Assembly (NCBI GenBank): GCA_036489315.1
Contig: DASXFZ010000029.1
Coordinates: 62,001 to 126,000 of the forward strand
From: Candidatus Cybelea sp.
GTDB lineage: Bacteria; Vulcanimicrobiota; Vulcanimicrobiia; Vulcanimicrobiales; Vulcanimicrobiaceae
Direction: 5' to 3'
DNA: 64,000 nt
The stretch's first letter is position 1. The number at the start of each line of letters is the position of its first letter. The position numbers were made by a program, and so were the translations under genes. Shown one piece after another: positions 16,586 through 25,267 of this stretch. The notes beneath the pieces are model-generated. The model saw nothing but the letters and a program-made list of their open reading frames with translations, did no database searches and was not told the origin of the DNA.

Positions 16586-18249
16586 CCGCGCAGCTGATCG
16601 GCTCGACCTCAGCCAAGCTCGAAAAAGTTGCCGCGCTCGCGCAGTACCTGCGCTCGCTCGACGACGCGGATCTCGTCGCGGCGACGCGTTTCTTCACCGG
16701 CACGCCGTTTGCGGCACGCGACCGGCGTAAACTCTCCGTAGGCGGCCGAACGATCGTCGAGGCCGCGCGCCGAGTCTGGAATTTCGACGACGCGGCCTTG
16801 GAAGCGGCGTACCGCGCGACGGGCGATCTGGGCGCGGCATTGGGTCGTCTCGTCCGTACGCCGCGCGAGGCGACGCTCTTTGCCGATCGCCTGACACCGG
16901 CGATGCTCGACGCGTTCTTCGGCGAGATCGCCGGTGCGTCGGGAAAACGTTCGGGACGCCTCCGGGAGGCGGTGCTCGAACGCATCCTGCGCGCATGCGA
17001 GGACCCGCAGACCGCAACGTACGTCGTGAAGATCGTCACGGGCGACCTGCGCGTCGGCCTGCGAGAAGGCTTGGTGCTCGAAGCCATCGGCGAGGCGTTC
17101 GGTGCAGCTCCCGCGGCCGTTCGCCGGGGGCTGATGGCGGCGGGCGACGTCGGCGCGGTCGCGCTTGCCGCCAAGCACGGAACGCTCGACGAGCTCCGCG
17201 TCGAGTACGGTACGCCGATCGGGTTCATGCTCGCCACGCCGATTCCGTACGGCGATAGCTACGGCGATCTCGACGGCGATGCGTGGCTCGTCGAAGATAA
17301 ATACGACGGGATACGCGCTCAGGCTCACATCCGCGATCGGCAAGCGCGTCTGTACTCGCGCCGGCTCAACGACGTGTCGGCCGCCTATCCGGAACTGATC
17401 GATGCACTGGCCGCGATCCAGCACGAGGTCATCCTCGATGGAGAGATCGTCGCGATGCGAGACGGGCGGGTGCTCCCCTTTCGTACGCTGCAGGCGCGGC
17501 TGCAGCGCAAAGTCGTCGAGGAGTCGCTGCGTTGCGAGGTTCCGATCTCATACGCCGTTTTCGACGTGCTCGCGTACGACGGCGAACTGCTGATCGACGA
17601 ACCGCTGATCGCGCGCCGGGAGCGGCTCGCAACGCTCGAGCTGCCGTCCGCGTTCGCGACGATTGCTCCGTACGATCTCGTGCGCGAACCGCCGGCCGCC
17701 GAAATCAACGCGCGCTTCGACGCGGCTCGCGCCCGGGGGAACGAAGGCCTCGTGCTCAAGCGCGCGGATGCCCCGTATCTCCCTGGCCGCCGCGGAAAGT
17801 GGTGGCTCAAGCTCAAACGCGAGCTGTCGACGCTCGACGCCGTCGTCGTCGCGGTCGAATGGGGGCACGGCAAACGCTCCGGCGTGCTCTCCGACTACAC
17901 GTTTGCGGTGCGCGGCGACGACGGGCAGCCGGTCGTCATCGGTAAAGCGTACTCGGGATTGACCGACGCGGAGATCGCCGGACTGACGCCCTGGTTTCTC
18001 GCTCACCGGATCGCGCCCCAACGGCGTCGAGCGAAGGCGCGAGCGTCGGAGATCCCAGTCGAGCCGGCGATCGTCCTTGAGGTAGCGTTCGACGTCATTG
18101 CGCGCAGCGATCTGCACGAAAGCGGTTTCAGCCTGCGCTTTCCGCGGATCGTTCGAATTCGCGACGACAAGCCGCCGGAGGAAATCGACACGCTCGAGCG
18201 CGTGCGCGAAATCTACACAGAGATGCTCGCCAGAGAGGGATTCGGATGA
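16567..18249 (+). CDS. ATP-dependent DNA ligase
   Basis: Seals nicks in DNA using ATP. From ATG 16567 the protein is 560 aa, the size of archaeal and environmental-bacterial LigB-type enzymes. The order is an N-terminal alpha-helical DNA-binding domain (about 1-190), an adenylation domain with the nucleotidyl-lysine motif EDKYDGIR (K245), and later nucleotidyltransferase motifs DGEIV and EGLVLKRADAPY. A WWLKLKRE motif V follows, then a C-terminal OB-fold. The start was chosen at the beginning of the conserved N-terminal domain; it overlaps the upstream epimerase gene by 19 bases. No Ku or LigD partner is nearby, so a repair role rather than NHEJ is likely. Bacteria normally also carry an NAD-dependent LigA elsewhere. 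Confidence 0.92.
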   Translation: MERFALTAQLIGSTSAKLEKVAALAQYLRSLDDADLVAATRFFTGTPFAARDRRKLSVGGRTIVEAARRVWNFDDAALEAAYRATGDLGAALGRLVRTPREATLFADRLTPAMLDAFFGEIAGASGKRSGRLREAVLERILRACEDPQTATYVVKIVTGDLRVGLREGLVLEAIGEAFGAAPAAVRRGLMAAGDVGAVALAAKHGTLDELRVEYGTPIGFMLATPIPYGDSYGDLDGDAWLVEDKYDGIRAQAHIRDRQARLYSRRLNDVSAAYPELIDALAAIQHEVILDGEIVAMRDGRVLPFRTLQARLQRKVVEESLRCEVPISYAVFDVLAYDGELLIDEPLIARRERLATLELPSAFATIAPYDLVREPPAAEINARFDAARARGNEGLVLKRADAPYLPGRRGKWWLKLKRELSTLDAVVVAVEWGHGKRSGVLSDYTFAVRGDDGQPVVIGKAYSGLTDAEIAGLTPWFLAHRIAPQRRRAKARASEIPVEPAIVLEVAFDVIARSDLHESGFSLRFPRIVRIRDDKPPEEIDTLERVREIYTEMLAREGFG

Positions 18250-18317
18250 GAAGGTGCGCCGCAGGAGCGAGCGAACGCAAGCCCTACTCGACGTAGTCAA
18301 AGATATGGAGGTCGCCT

Positions 18318-19016
18318 ATGCCTCTCTCTAAACGACTCGCAGCAGAGCTCATTGGTACGTTTTGGCTGGTTCTCGGCGGCTGCGGCAGCGCCGTACTCGC
18401 GGCTGCCTTTCCCAATCTCGGTATCGGATTTGCCGGCGTGGCGCTGGCCTTCGGGCTCACGCTGCTCACGATGGCCTTCGCGATCGGCGGCATTTCGGGG
18501 TGTCACATCAATCCCGCCGTGACCGTCGGCCTGTGGGCGGCTCGCCGCTTTCCCGGAAAAGACGTCATTTGGTACATCGTCGCGCAGGTGATCGGCGGCG
18601 TCATCGCCGGCGGCGTTCTCTATATCATCGCCAGCGGCCAGGCCGGGTTTACGACGGCGAACGGCTTTGCGTCAAACGGTTACGGCGATCACTCGCCGGG
18701 CCACTTCTCACTGCTCGCCTGCGCCGTCTGCGAACTCGTAATGACGGGCATGTTCATCTTCATCATCGCCGGGTCGACGGCCAAGCGCGTTATCGCCGGA
18801 TTTGCGCCGATTCCGATCGGACTCGCGCTGACGCTCATCCACCTCATCAGCATTCCGGTGACGAACACCTCGGTCAATCCGGCGCGCTCCACCGCCGTCG
18901 CGGTCTACGTGGGCGGCTGGGCGATTGCGCAGCTCTGGCTCTTCTGGGTCGCACCGATCGTCGGCGGTGCGATCGGCGGCAAGCTCTACGACTCGCTCTT
19001 TGGTTCGGAGGCCTAG
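18318..19016 (+). CDS. aqpZ: Aquaporin Z
   Basis: Water channel of the inner membrane, 232 aa with six TM helices and two half-helices. Both NPA boxes are intact: [13 protein letters not shown] near residue 65 and [15 protein letters not shown] near residue 190. The stretch [19 protein letters not shown] is almost identical to E. coli AqpZ and includes the selectivity-filter His, Thr and Arg, so strict water selectivity is expected. A GGAGG Shine-Dalgarno sequence lies about 8 bases upstream. The gene ends 4 bases inside the convergent ferredoxin-like gene. Confidence 0.96.
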   Translation: MPLSKRLAAELIGTFWLVLGGCGSAVLAAAFPNLGIGFAGVALAFGLTLLTMAFAIGGISGCHINPAVTVGLWAARRFPGKDVIWYIVAQVIGGVIAGGVLYIIASGQAGFTTANGFASNGYGDHSPGHFSLLACAVCELVMTGMFIFIIAGSTAKRVIAGFAPIPIGLALTLIHLISIPVTNTSVNPARSTAVAVYVGGWAIAQLWLFWVAPIVGGAIGGKLYDSLFGSEA

Positions 19017-19921
19017 ACGGCGGAGTCCAGCCGGACTCCCCGGTATTCGCGTGCGCGTGCGTTTTCCGGCCCGCGACACGTCAGCGCAGCGGCGCGGCTA
19101 ACCGTCGTTTCGACGGTAACGATCGATCTGTGCCGGCGATCGATTACCTCCACTTCGGCACGTTCGTTTTCGAGCCAACGGATGGAGCCCACCGTTAGCG
19201 CGTCTCGCTCGACAACGTTGAGTTGCTGATGCGCGAACGCGAGCGCTGCTTGTACCACTGGTGCGAGGCCGATGCGGCCGCGCAGCAGCGAAGGCAGCAG
19301 TTCGCCGGCATCGGTGCGCTCAACGAGTTCCGCTGCGAGTTGCGCCGGCACGCGTCCGTAGAGTTCGCCGGTCGGTAAGATCAAGAGGTTGGCCGCGAAA
19401 CGGTCGCCGCCAAGATGTGTCGTTTCCCATACGCGGTCGGGGCGGATCTGCTGCAACGCTTGCGCGACCGGTCTGCCGCGCAGCGCGCAGCACGCATCGT
19501 GCCTGCCGTGCGTGCAGACCAGGTAGAGCGGAGCCGTATCGATTGCGACAGGCCTACGGTGTGGACCCCCGGTTTCAAGTTCCGCGGCGATCTCCGCCAA
19601 CTCGCGTACGCGCCACCACGTCGTCGTAGCCGGGCTGCTGCGCGTATCGGCGATCGCTACGTCGTAACCGCCGGCCGTTGCGGCGGCGTCGTGTCTGCCT
19701 GGAAGCCGAATCGCCTGCAGACGCATGCCCGCATCGGCGGCGGCAGCATCGATGCGGCGCGCCACCTCCGGGTCGCATCGGCTCTCGACTAAGCCGCGCG
19801 GTCCCCACCCTCCCGGCTGGTGAACGAGGAGCAGGCGCGTCTGCGGCGGAGCCGTGCCGATCATCGGATCGCCGCGCGTCTCGGCCGCGACGGCACAGCG
19901 AAATGCCGAACCGTTCGTCAC
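19013..19921 (-). CDS. Sucrase/ferredoxin-like (thioredoxin-fold [2Fe-2S]) protein
   Basis: 302-aa member of the Suc_Fer-like family, whose name is historical; members resemble thioredoxin-like [2Fe-2S] ferredoxins. The probable cluster-binding region is [16 protein letters not shown] near residue 135, followed by the family motif [22 protein letters not shown]. The N-terminal part contains [18 protein letters not shown], also typical. The GTG start at 19921 overlaps the TGA of the upstream JmjC gene in the sequence GTGA, so it is translationally coupled. The context suggests an electron-transfer or redox partner for that oxygenase; this is an inference from operon structure only. The 3' end touches aqpZ tail to tail. 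Confidence 0.85.
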   Translation of the reverse strand: MTNGSAFRCAVAAETRGDPMIGTAPPQTRLLLVHQPGGWGPRGLVESRCDPEVARRIDAAAADAGMRLQAIRLPGRHDAAATAGGYDVAIADTRSSPATTTWWRVRELAEIAAELETGGPHRRPVAIDTAPLYLVCTHGRHDACCALRGRPVAQALQQIRPDRVWETTHLGGDRFAANLLILPTGELYGRVPAQLAAELVERTDAGELLPSLLRGRIGLAPVVQAALAFAHQQLNVVERDALTVGSIRWLENERAEVEVIDRRHRSIVTVETTVSRAAALTCRGPENARAREYRGVRLDSAV

Positions 19922-21162
19922 ACGGGGACGAGGACGCCGGCGCGCAGCAGTGTGGCAAGAAGGGCCATTCCCTGCTCGGTGTTGATGCCTGGCAGTTCGG
20001 CTGCCGAAACGGAAGAGCCGGACGCTGCCACGCGCGCGGCCTCGCCAAAGACCGCCGGCAACGCAACTTCTCGATCCGGTAACGCTATGACGACCTGCTC
20101 GCTGCCGTCGTGCACCAGCACGCGCAGTCCGGGCCGGAGGCGCACGCGTCGCTCCGGGGCGAGTTCGGCCGACGCGGCGATTTGATCGAACGGTGCTATC
20201 GCGGCCGGCCGCATTGCCGACGCGAGATATTTCGCGATTCCGCTCGCCGCGGCTTTGCGATCCAAACGGTCGATCGCGGTCCGAAGCGCCGCGATCGTCG
20301 CGGCGAAATCTGTTTCAATGGCCTTTTCGTCGCAGAGATTCACACCAATCGGCAGCGACCGGCGTAACTCCGCATCGTAGCAAAGCGACGCGAGCGCATG
20401 GTCGGCGAGCATTCGCCGCGTGACGGGATGGACGCCGATGGTCAGGTGGCCCGAAATTTCCTCCAGCGACGTCGCCGCGTGGATGTACCCGCGGGGTAAA
20501 TACAGCACGTCGCCGCGTTCGAGAACGCGATCGATGAGCGGCGTTTGCGCAGCGCGAGCCTCGACCGCCGCTCGTCGCTCCTGCCACGGCTGATCGCGCA
20601 GCGGGGCATTCAGTACCGGCTCGTAAATTCGCCAACGCTTGCGGCCCGCGAACTGCAGCACGAACACGTCGTGAACGTCGTAGTGCGGCGCAAACCCGGC
20701 GTTCTGCGGAGGCGTTACGTACGCATTGACCTGGACGGGGTGTCCCAGCTGCGCCGAAAGCTCGCGAGCAAAGGTTTGGATGGGGAACCACGTTCGATGC
20801 AACGCTTGCAGCACGAGCGTTGCGCCGGCCTCGAACTCGACGAGCACGCTATCGTCGGCGACTTGATCGGAGATCTCGGCCCCCGCACCGCCGCTGCGCG
20901 TAAAGCGGGACGACGATACGAGCTCGCCGTCCCTGCTCATCCGTACGAAGGGCGTGCGCAGCCCTCGCTGCGATACTAGTTCGTCGACCGCACCAAGCGA
21001 GAGCAAATCATCGAAGCCGTCGCCGGGAAGCTGCGCCGCCGTTGCAACCAGCGGCGCCGCATCCCAGTACCGCGCGCCGAACTCCTCGAGTTTGAGTCCG
21101 GTGATGCGGAATAGCGGGTCAGCGATTGGCTCCGCCGTCAGCGCCCCCGTCGGCACCTCCAT
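19918..21162 (-). CDS. JmjC/cupin 2-oxoglutarate oxygenase, YcfD/ROX-like
   Basis: Probable Fe(II)/2-oxoglutarate protein hydroxylase of the YcfD/MINA53/NO66 type (Cupin_4), 414 aa from ATG 21162. The iron triad is visible as H160 and D162 in PHYDVHDVFVLQFAG and H228 in YLPRGYIHAATS; the following KRWRIYEP and HLTIGVHP are family features. A helical dimerisation and winged-helix-like C-terminal half follows. Known relatives hydroxylate Arg or His in ribosomal proteins. The reading frame stays open upstream to 21381, but that part overlaps the repeat peptide and is not conserved between repeats in this frame, so ATG 21162 is chosen. It overlaps the peptide gene by 44 bases and the next gene by 4. 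The natural substrate may be that peptide or a ribosomal protein. Confidence 0.87.
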   Translation of the reverse strand: MEVPTGALTAEPIADPLFRITGLKLEEFGARYWDAAPLVATAAQLPGDGFDDLLSLGAVDELVSQRGLRTPFVRMSRDGELVSSSRFTRSGGAGAEISDQVADDSVLVEFEAGATLVLQALHRTWFPIQTFARELSAQLGHPVQVNAYVTPPQNAGFAPHYDVHDVFVLQFAGRKRWRIYEPVLNAPLRDQPWQERRAAVEARAAQTPLIDRVLERGDVLYLPRGYIHAATSLEEISGHLTIGVHPVTRRMLADHALASLCYDAELRRSLPIGVNLCDEKAIETDFAATIAALRTAIDRLDRKAAASGIAKYLASAMRPAAIAPFDQIAASAELAPERRVRLRPGLRVLVHDGSEQVVIALPDREVALPAVFGEAARVAASGSSVSAAELPGINTEQGMALLATLLRAGVLVPV

Positions 21163-21360
21163 CGTGAACCCCCGGTTTACCCGACGCGCCGCCATCGGCC
21201 GGCCCTTCGGCGCCGCCGTCGGCACCGCCGTCGTGAACCCCCGGCCTTCCCGAAGCACCGCCGTCGGCCGGCCCTTCGGCTCCGCCGTCGGCACCGCCAT
21301 CCGCGCCGCCGTCGTGAACTCCCGGCCGCCCGGAAGCACCGCCGTCGGCAGGTCCCTCGC
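21119..21360 (-). repeat. Three tandem coding repeats (about 69-81 bp each)
   Basis: Unit A covers about 21277-21357, unit B about 21208-21276 and unit C about 21128-21207 of the minus strand. Unit B lacks one ADGG step. The units have diverged almost only at third codon positions of the 88-aa peptide frame, so the array is old and maintained rather than a fresh slippage product. Confidence 0.85.
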
Positions 21361-21385
21361 TGCGGAACTGATCGTCTTCAAACAT
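21119..21385 (-). CDS. Three-repeat Gly/Asp-rich peptide encoded ahead of the JmjC oxygenase
   Basis: 88-aa peptide with a short head MFEDDQFRS followed by three tandem repeats beginning EGPADGGASGRPGVHDGG and ending in ADGGA units (27, 23 and 27 residues), then NR. Aligning the 23 shared codons of the repeats gives 18 variable columns. Seventeen are purely synonymous and one is Arg/Arg/Lys, so selection acts on the peptide in this frame. The overlapping frame would instead carry many amino-acid changes. An AGGAG sits 7 bases before the ATG. There is no signal peptide and no Cys. No family is recognised. Its place as first gene of the JmjC/ferredoxin-like operon suggests a modified peptide or a hydroxylase substrate. 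Confidence 0.82.
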   Translation of the reverse strand: MFEDDQFRSEGPADGGASGRPGVHDGGADGGADGGAEGPADGGASGRPGVHDGGADGGAEGPADGGASGKPGVHDGGADGGADGGANR

Positions 21386-21391
21386 CGCGCG

Positions 21392-21397
21392 ACTCCT
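21392..21397 (-). promoter_or_regulatory. Ribosome binding site of the repeat peptide
   Basis: On the minus strand AGGAGT precedes the ATG at 21385, with 7 bases between AGGAG and the ATG. It supports translation of the 88-codon repeat frame rather than the TTG at 21381 of the overlapping frame. Confidence 0.7.
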
Positions 21398-21483
21398 ATC
21401 TCAAGAGTGTTAGTGATTTCGAAAAAGTTGCTGTCCTAGCTTGCCCACCGGAGCCGGCCGCAAAACTGGCGGACGAGGAACTC

Positions 21484-22716
21484 TTAGGGGAACGCGTCTG
21501 GAGTTCGGATGTGCTCGGGGCGTACGCCGACGCCGATCAGCCGCGCGGGAAGGCGGCGCAGGAGCGGAAACTCGTCGAAGAGGCGCACGGCCAGGGGAGG
21601 CCGCGTAATCTGCGCGCCATGTAAGAGCGGATCGATCGCGCGATTTTGAATGAACAGCTGAAAGTCTTGGGTGATCTTCGTCGGAAACATGCGACGCTCT
21701 TGGACGCGCTGCAAGTCGTCGTCGCTCGGGGCGTCCCCGGCGGCCAGCACCGGCGCAAGAATATTGGCCGTCGCGACCGCGTCTTGAATCGCGAGATTGA
21801 TCCCGACGCCGCCGATCGGCGACATCGCGTGCGCAGAGTCACCGATACAGAGCAGCCCAGGTTTGTGCCAGTGCTCGAGGCGGTCGATGCGCACCTCGAG
21901 CATCGAGACCTTCGACCAATCGTCGATCTCGGTGACGCGGTCGGAGAAAAACGGTGCAACCTCTACAATCGATTCCTGCAGCGCTTCGATCCCCTTGCTT
22001 TTAAGCGCGTCGTACGAGCCTTTGGCGATGATGTACGCCACCTGCCAGTAGTCACCGCGGTCGAGCGTGACCATCAAGTGACCAGTTATCAGCCTTCCAA
22101 GTGCTGCGGTCGGGTCGCTGGGGCTTTTGGAGATGCGCATCCACAGAACGTCCATCGGGGCGCCGAGGTTGTCGACGGTCAAGCCCGCGAGCGCGCGCAC
22201 CGTCGAGTGACGTCCATCGGCTCCCACAACGAGCTTTGCATCGATCTGGAGCTCGCCATCGGGCCCCACGGCGCGTACGCCGGTCGTGCGGCTGCCCTCT
22301 TCAATCAGCGCGGTTCCGGCGGTCTTCATCAGCAAGTGGAACGTCGGATAGCGTTTTGCCTGCGCGGCAAGAAAATTCAGAAAGTCCCACTGCGGCATCA
22401 TGCCCACGAACTTACAGTGCGTGCGCAGATGCGAAAAGTCTGCGACTTGGACGTTCTCTCCCGCGATGTTTGCGCCGACGGTCGCAAACTGGTTGTGCGG
22501 CAGCGCCAAGAACTCTTCGAGCCAGCCCAGCTCGAAGAGCAGGTCCAGCGTCGACGGGTGGATCGTGTCGCCGCGGAAATCGCGAAAGAAGTCCGGATAT
22601 TTTTCGAGCACCACCACGTCGACCCCGGCGCGCGCGAGCAGCACGCCAAGCATCATGCCGCACGGTCCTCCGCCGACGATGCAGACGCTAGTGGATATTT
22701 GCTGCGGCGAGATCAT
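21484..22716 (-). CDS. FAD-dependent monooxygenase (PHBH/UbiH-like)
   Basis: Class A flavoprotein hydroxylase of 410 aa from ATG 22716. The FAD-binding GxGxxG appears as VGGGPCGMMLGVLLARAG near residue 14. The second FAD/NADPH motif is VVGADGRHSTVRALAG and the third CIGDSAHAMSPIGGVGINLAIQDA. Such enzymes hydroxylate aromatic or quinone-like substrates; which one cannot be told here. The ATG lies in an ATGA overlap with the leuS stop (22713-22715), so it is translationally coupled to leuS. An upstream extension to 22977 is open but overlaps leuS and is Arg-rich shadow sequence, so it is rejected. A 98-base gap separates it from the repeat-peptide operon downstream. Confidence 0.9.
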   Translation of the reverse strand: MISPQQISTSVCIVGGGPCGMMLGVLLARAGVDVVVLEKYPDFFRDFRGDTIHPSTLDLLFELGWLEEFLALPHNQFATVGANIAGENVQVADFSHLRTHCKFVGMMPQWDFLNFLAAQAKRYPTFHLLMKTAGTALIEEGSRTTGVRAVGPDGELQIDAKLVVGADGRHSTVRALAGLTVDNLGAPMDVLWMRISKSPSDPTAALGRLITGHLMVTLDRGDYWQVAYIIAKGSYDALKSKGIEALQESIVEVAPFFSDRVTEIDDWSKVSMLEVRIDRLEHWHKPGLLCIGDSAHAMSPIGGVGINLAIQDAVATANILAPVLAAGDAPSDDDLQRVQERRMFPTKITQDFQLFIQNRAIDPLLHGAQITRPPLAVRLFDEFPLLRRLPARLIGVGVRPEHIRTPDAFP

Positions 22717-25193
22717 GCGACGATGTTGACCAGCTTGCCGGGGACGTAGATCTGTTTGCGCACGGGCTTCCCTTCGAGATGAGCGTGAACGTTGGGCTCT
22801 TCGAGGGCGAGCGCCAATGCCCGCTCTCGAGCGATCGACGCCGGGACCCGGATGCGGGCGCGAACCTTCCCGTTCACCTGAACGACGAGTGTAATCTCTT
22901 CGAGCACGAGCGCTCGTTCGTCGGGTTCGAGGTACGACTCCAGGTGCACGGATCCGCGGTTGCCGAGCCCTTCCCACAGCTCTTCGGCGATGTGCGGCGC
23001 GAACGGCGCGATCAGGATCGGCATCGAGCGCACGGCGTAAAGGAGCGCCGGCGAATCGGGCCTCGTGCCCGCCGCGGCCGTCATCGCGTTTACGAGTTCG
23101 TCGAGCTTCGCAATCGTCGTGTTGTAATGGAAGCGGCGCGAGAGCGTCTCCTCGACGGCCGACTTTGCGACCAGATGGACGGCGCGCAGCAGCGCCTTGT
23201 CATCGTTCGATTCGGCCGGCGGCAGAGCGCGGCCGCTTTCGCCGCGCTCCGGCGCGGCGCGTTCCAAGAAGGGCCGGCAGGCTCGCCAGATCCGGTGCAG
23301 CAAGCGTACGCGGCCGCTGATTCCCTCGTCGGTCCAGTCGCTCGTATCTTCCGGCGGCGTCACATAGAGCAGGAAGAGCCGCATCGCGTCGACCCCGGTC
23401 TTTTCCGCGGTCTCGTCGATACCGACCACGTTGCCGCGAGATTTCGACATCTTCTCGCCGTCGCGCAGCACCATGCCCTGGTGGAAGAGGTGCGCGAAGG
23501 GTTCGTCGGGGCCCTCGACCCAGCCGCGATCGTGAAAGAACTTATAAAAGAAGCGTGAGTAGAGCAGGTGAAGCACGGTGTGTTCGGCGCCGCCGATGTA
23601 CTGGTCGACGTTCATCCACTGTTGCGCCCGCGCGAGGGACCACGGCAACTGGTCGTTGTGCGGATCGAGGTAGCGCAGATAGTACCAGCTTGATTCGAAG
23701 AACGTGTCCATCGTATCCGCCTCGCGTCGTGCGGGTTCCCCGCACGACGGACACTTAGTTTCGACGAACTCCGCGACCGAAGCGAGCGGCGAACCCTCAC
23801 CGCCCAAGCGCACCCCCGGCGGCAGGAGCACCGGCAAATCTTCGTCGGGAACCGGAACTTCGCCGCAGCGCGGACAGTACACGATCGGAATCGGCGTTCC
23901 CCAATAACGCTGGCGTGAGATCAACCAATCGCGCAGCTTGTAGTTGACGCTGCGCTTGCCGATTCCCAACGTCTCGAGCCGCGCGGCAATCGCCGCGCGG
24001 GCGCGTTCGCTCGACATTCCGCTGAAATCGTCGCTGGCGATGAGGCGCCCGTCTTCGACGAAGGAACCATCCGGTACGACTTCGGCTTCATCTGGAGGAA
24101 CGACGACGGTGACGACCGGGAGCGCGTGCTTGCGCGCAAACTCGAAGTCCCGTTCGTCGTGCGCCGGCACGCCCATGACCGCGCCGGTGCCGTAATCGGC
24201 AAGGACGTAGCTGGTAACCCAGATCGGAACGCGTTCGCGAGAGAGCGGATGAATCGCGTAGGCACCGGTAAAGATGCCGCGTTTTTCCATGAGGCTCGTG
24301 CGCTCGAGCTCGGACTTCGACTTCAAGCTCTCGGCGAAGGCGGCGATCTGCGCGCTGCGCTCGGCCGAGATGATTCTCTCGAGCGCGGCGACGATTGGAT
24401 GCTCGGCGGCCACGGCCAAAAACGTGACGCCGTACACGGTGTCGAGGCGCGTCGTAAAGACCTCGATGCCGGCGTCGAGACCGTCCACCGCAAAAGCAAA
24501 CGTCGCGCCTTCGCTGCGTCCGATCCAGTTACGCTGCATCGTGCGCGTGCGATCGGGCCAGCCCGGCAGCTGGTCGAGGTCTTCCAACAGGCGGTCGGCG
24601 TAGGCGGTTATGCGGAGAAACCACTGCGAAAGATTGCGGCGTTCGACCAGGTGACCGCAGCGCCAGCAGCGTCCGTCTTGGACTTGCTCGTTGGCGAGCA
24701 CGGTTTGATCCTGCGGGCACCAGTTGACCGGCGCCTCACGTTTATACGCGAGGCCGCGCTCGTAAAGACGCAAAAAGAGCCACTGATTCCAGCGATAGAA
24801 CTCGGGCTCGCAGGTCGCGATCTCGCGCGACCAGTCGTAGCTCGTCCCCATCAAGCGAATCTGGCGGCGCATGTTGAGGATGTTTTCGGTGGTCCAGGCT
24901 GCCGGATCGGCGCCGCGCGCGATCGCGGCGTTTTCTGCCGGCAAGCCGAAGGCATCCCAGCCCATCGGGTGCAGCACGTTGTAGCCGAGCATCCGCATCA
25001 TGCGCGCGACCGCGTCGCCGATCGAATAGTTCTTCGCGTGGCCGATGTGCAAATCGCCGGAGGGATACGGCAGCATCTCCATCGCGTAGTACTTAGGCTT
25101 TTCGCTCTGGTTGGGCGCGCGATAGGACGCGTCGCGCTCCCAGCGCGACTGCCACTTATGTTCGATCGAAGCGAAGTCGTAGCTTTCGGCCAT
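22713..25193 (-). CDS. leuS: Leucyl-tRNA synthetase
   Basis: Charges tRNA-Leu. From ATG 25193 it is 826 aa, normal for bacterial LeuRS; an ATG three codons further up is also possible. The class I signatures are intact: HIGH at residues 49-52 (DLHIGHAKNYSIGD) and KMSKS at 581-585 (GEKMSKSRGNVVGID). The CP1 editing domain contains the expected YGTGAVMGVPAHDERDFEFA. A zinc-ribbon-like pair of CxxC motifs appears in WCPQDQ/CWRCG and again in YCPRCG/CPSCG. The anticodon-binding and C-terminal domains are complete. It is divergent from comEA and coupled to the flavin monooxygenase gene. Confidence 0.97.
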   Translation of the reverse strand: MAESYDFASIEHKWQSRWERDASYRAPNQSEKPKYYAMEMLPYPSGDLHIGHAKNYSIGDAVARMMRMLGYNVLHPMGWDAFGLPAENAAIARGADPAAWTTENILNMRRQIRLMGTSYDWSREIATCEPEFYRWNQWLFLRLYERGLAYKREAPVNWCPQDQTVLANEQVQDGRCWRCGHLVERRNLSQWFLRITAYADRLLEDLDQLPGWPDRTRTMQRNWIGRSEGATFAFAVDGLDAGIEVFTTRLDTVYGVTFLAVAAEHPIVAALERIISAERSAQIAAFAESLKSKSELERTSLMEKRGIFTGAYAIHPLSRERVPIWVTSYVLADYGTGAVMGVPAHDERDFEFARKHALPVVTVVVPPDEAEVVPDGSFVEDGRLIASDDFSGMSSERARAAIAARLETLGIGKRSVNYKLRDWLISRQRYWGTPIPIVYCPRCGEVPVPDEDLPVLLPPGVRLGGEGSPLASVAEFVETKCPSCGEPARREADTMDTFFESSWYYLRYLDPHNDQLPWSLARAQQWMNVDQYIGGAEHTVLHLLYSRFFYKFFHDRGWVEGPDEPFAHLFHQGMVLRDGEKMSKSRGNVVGIDETAEKTGVDAMRLFLLYVTPPEDTSDWTDEGISGRVRLLHRIWRACRPFLERAAPERGESGRALPPAESNDDKALLRAVHLVAKSAVEETLSRRFHYNTTIAKLDELVNAMTAAAGTRPDSPALLYAVRSMPILIAPFAPHIAEELWEGLGNRGSVHLESYLEPDERALVLEEITLVVQVNGKVRARIRVPASIARERALALALEEPNVHAHLEGKPVRKQIYVPGKLVNIVA

Positions 25194-25267
25194 GAAGAGC
25201 ATCGTACACGCTCCGGCGGCCGCGCCGCTACCCTTTGCAACGCAGGGCGCCGTCGTGATGGACGGCC

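Noticed and set aside
21163-21381. N-terminal extension of the JmjC oxygenase from a TTG at 21381
   Set aside because: The repeats change residues freely in this frame but stay synonymous in the 88-aa peptide frame, so this DNA codes for the peptide and not for the oxygenase.
22717-22977. Upstream extension of the flavin monooxygenase frame
   Set aside because: It lies inside leuS, is Arg-rich shadow sequence, and the FAD motif begins right after the ATG at 22716, which is coupled to the leuS stop.
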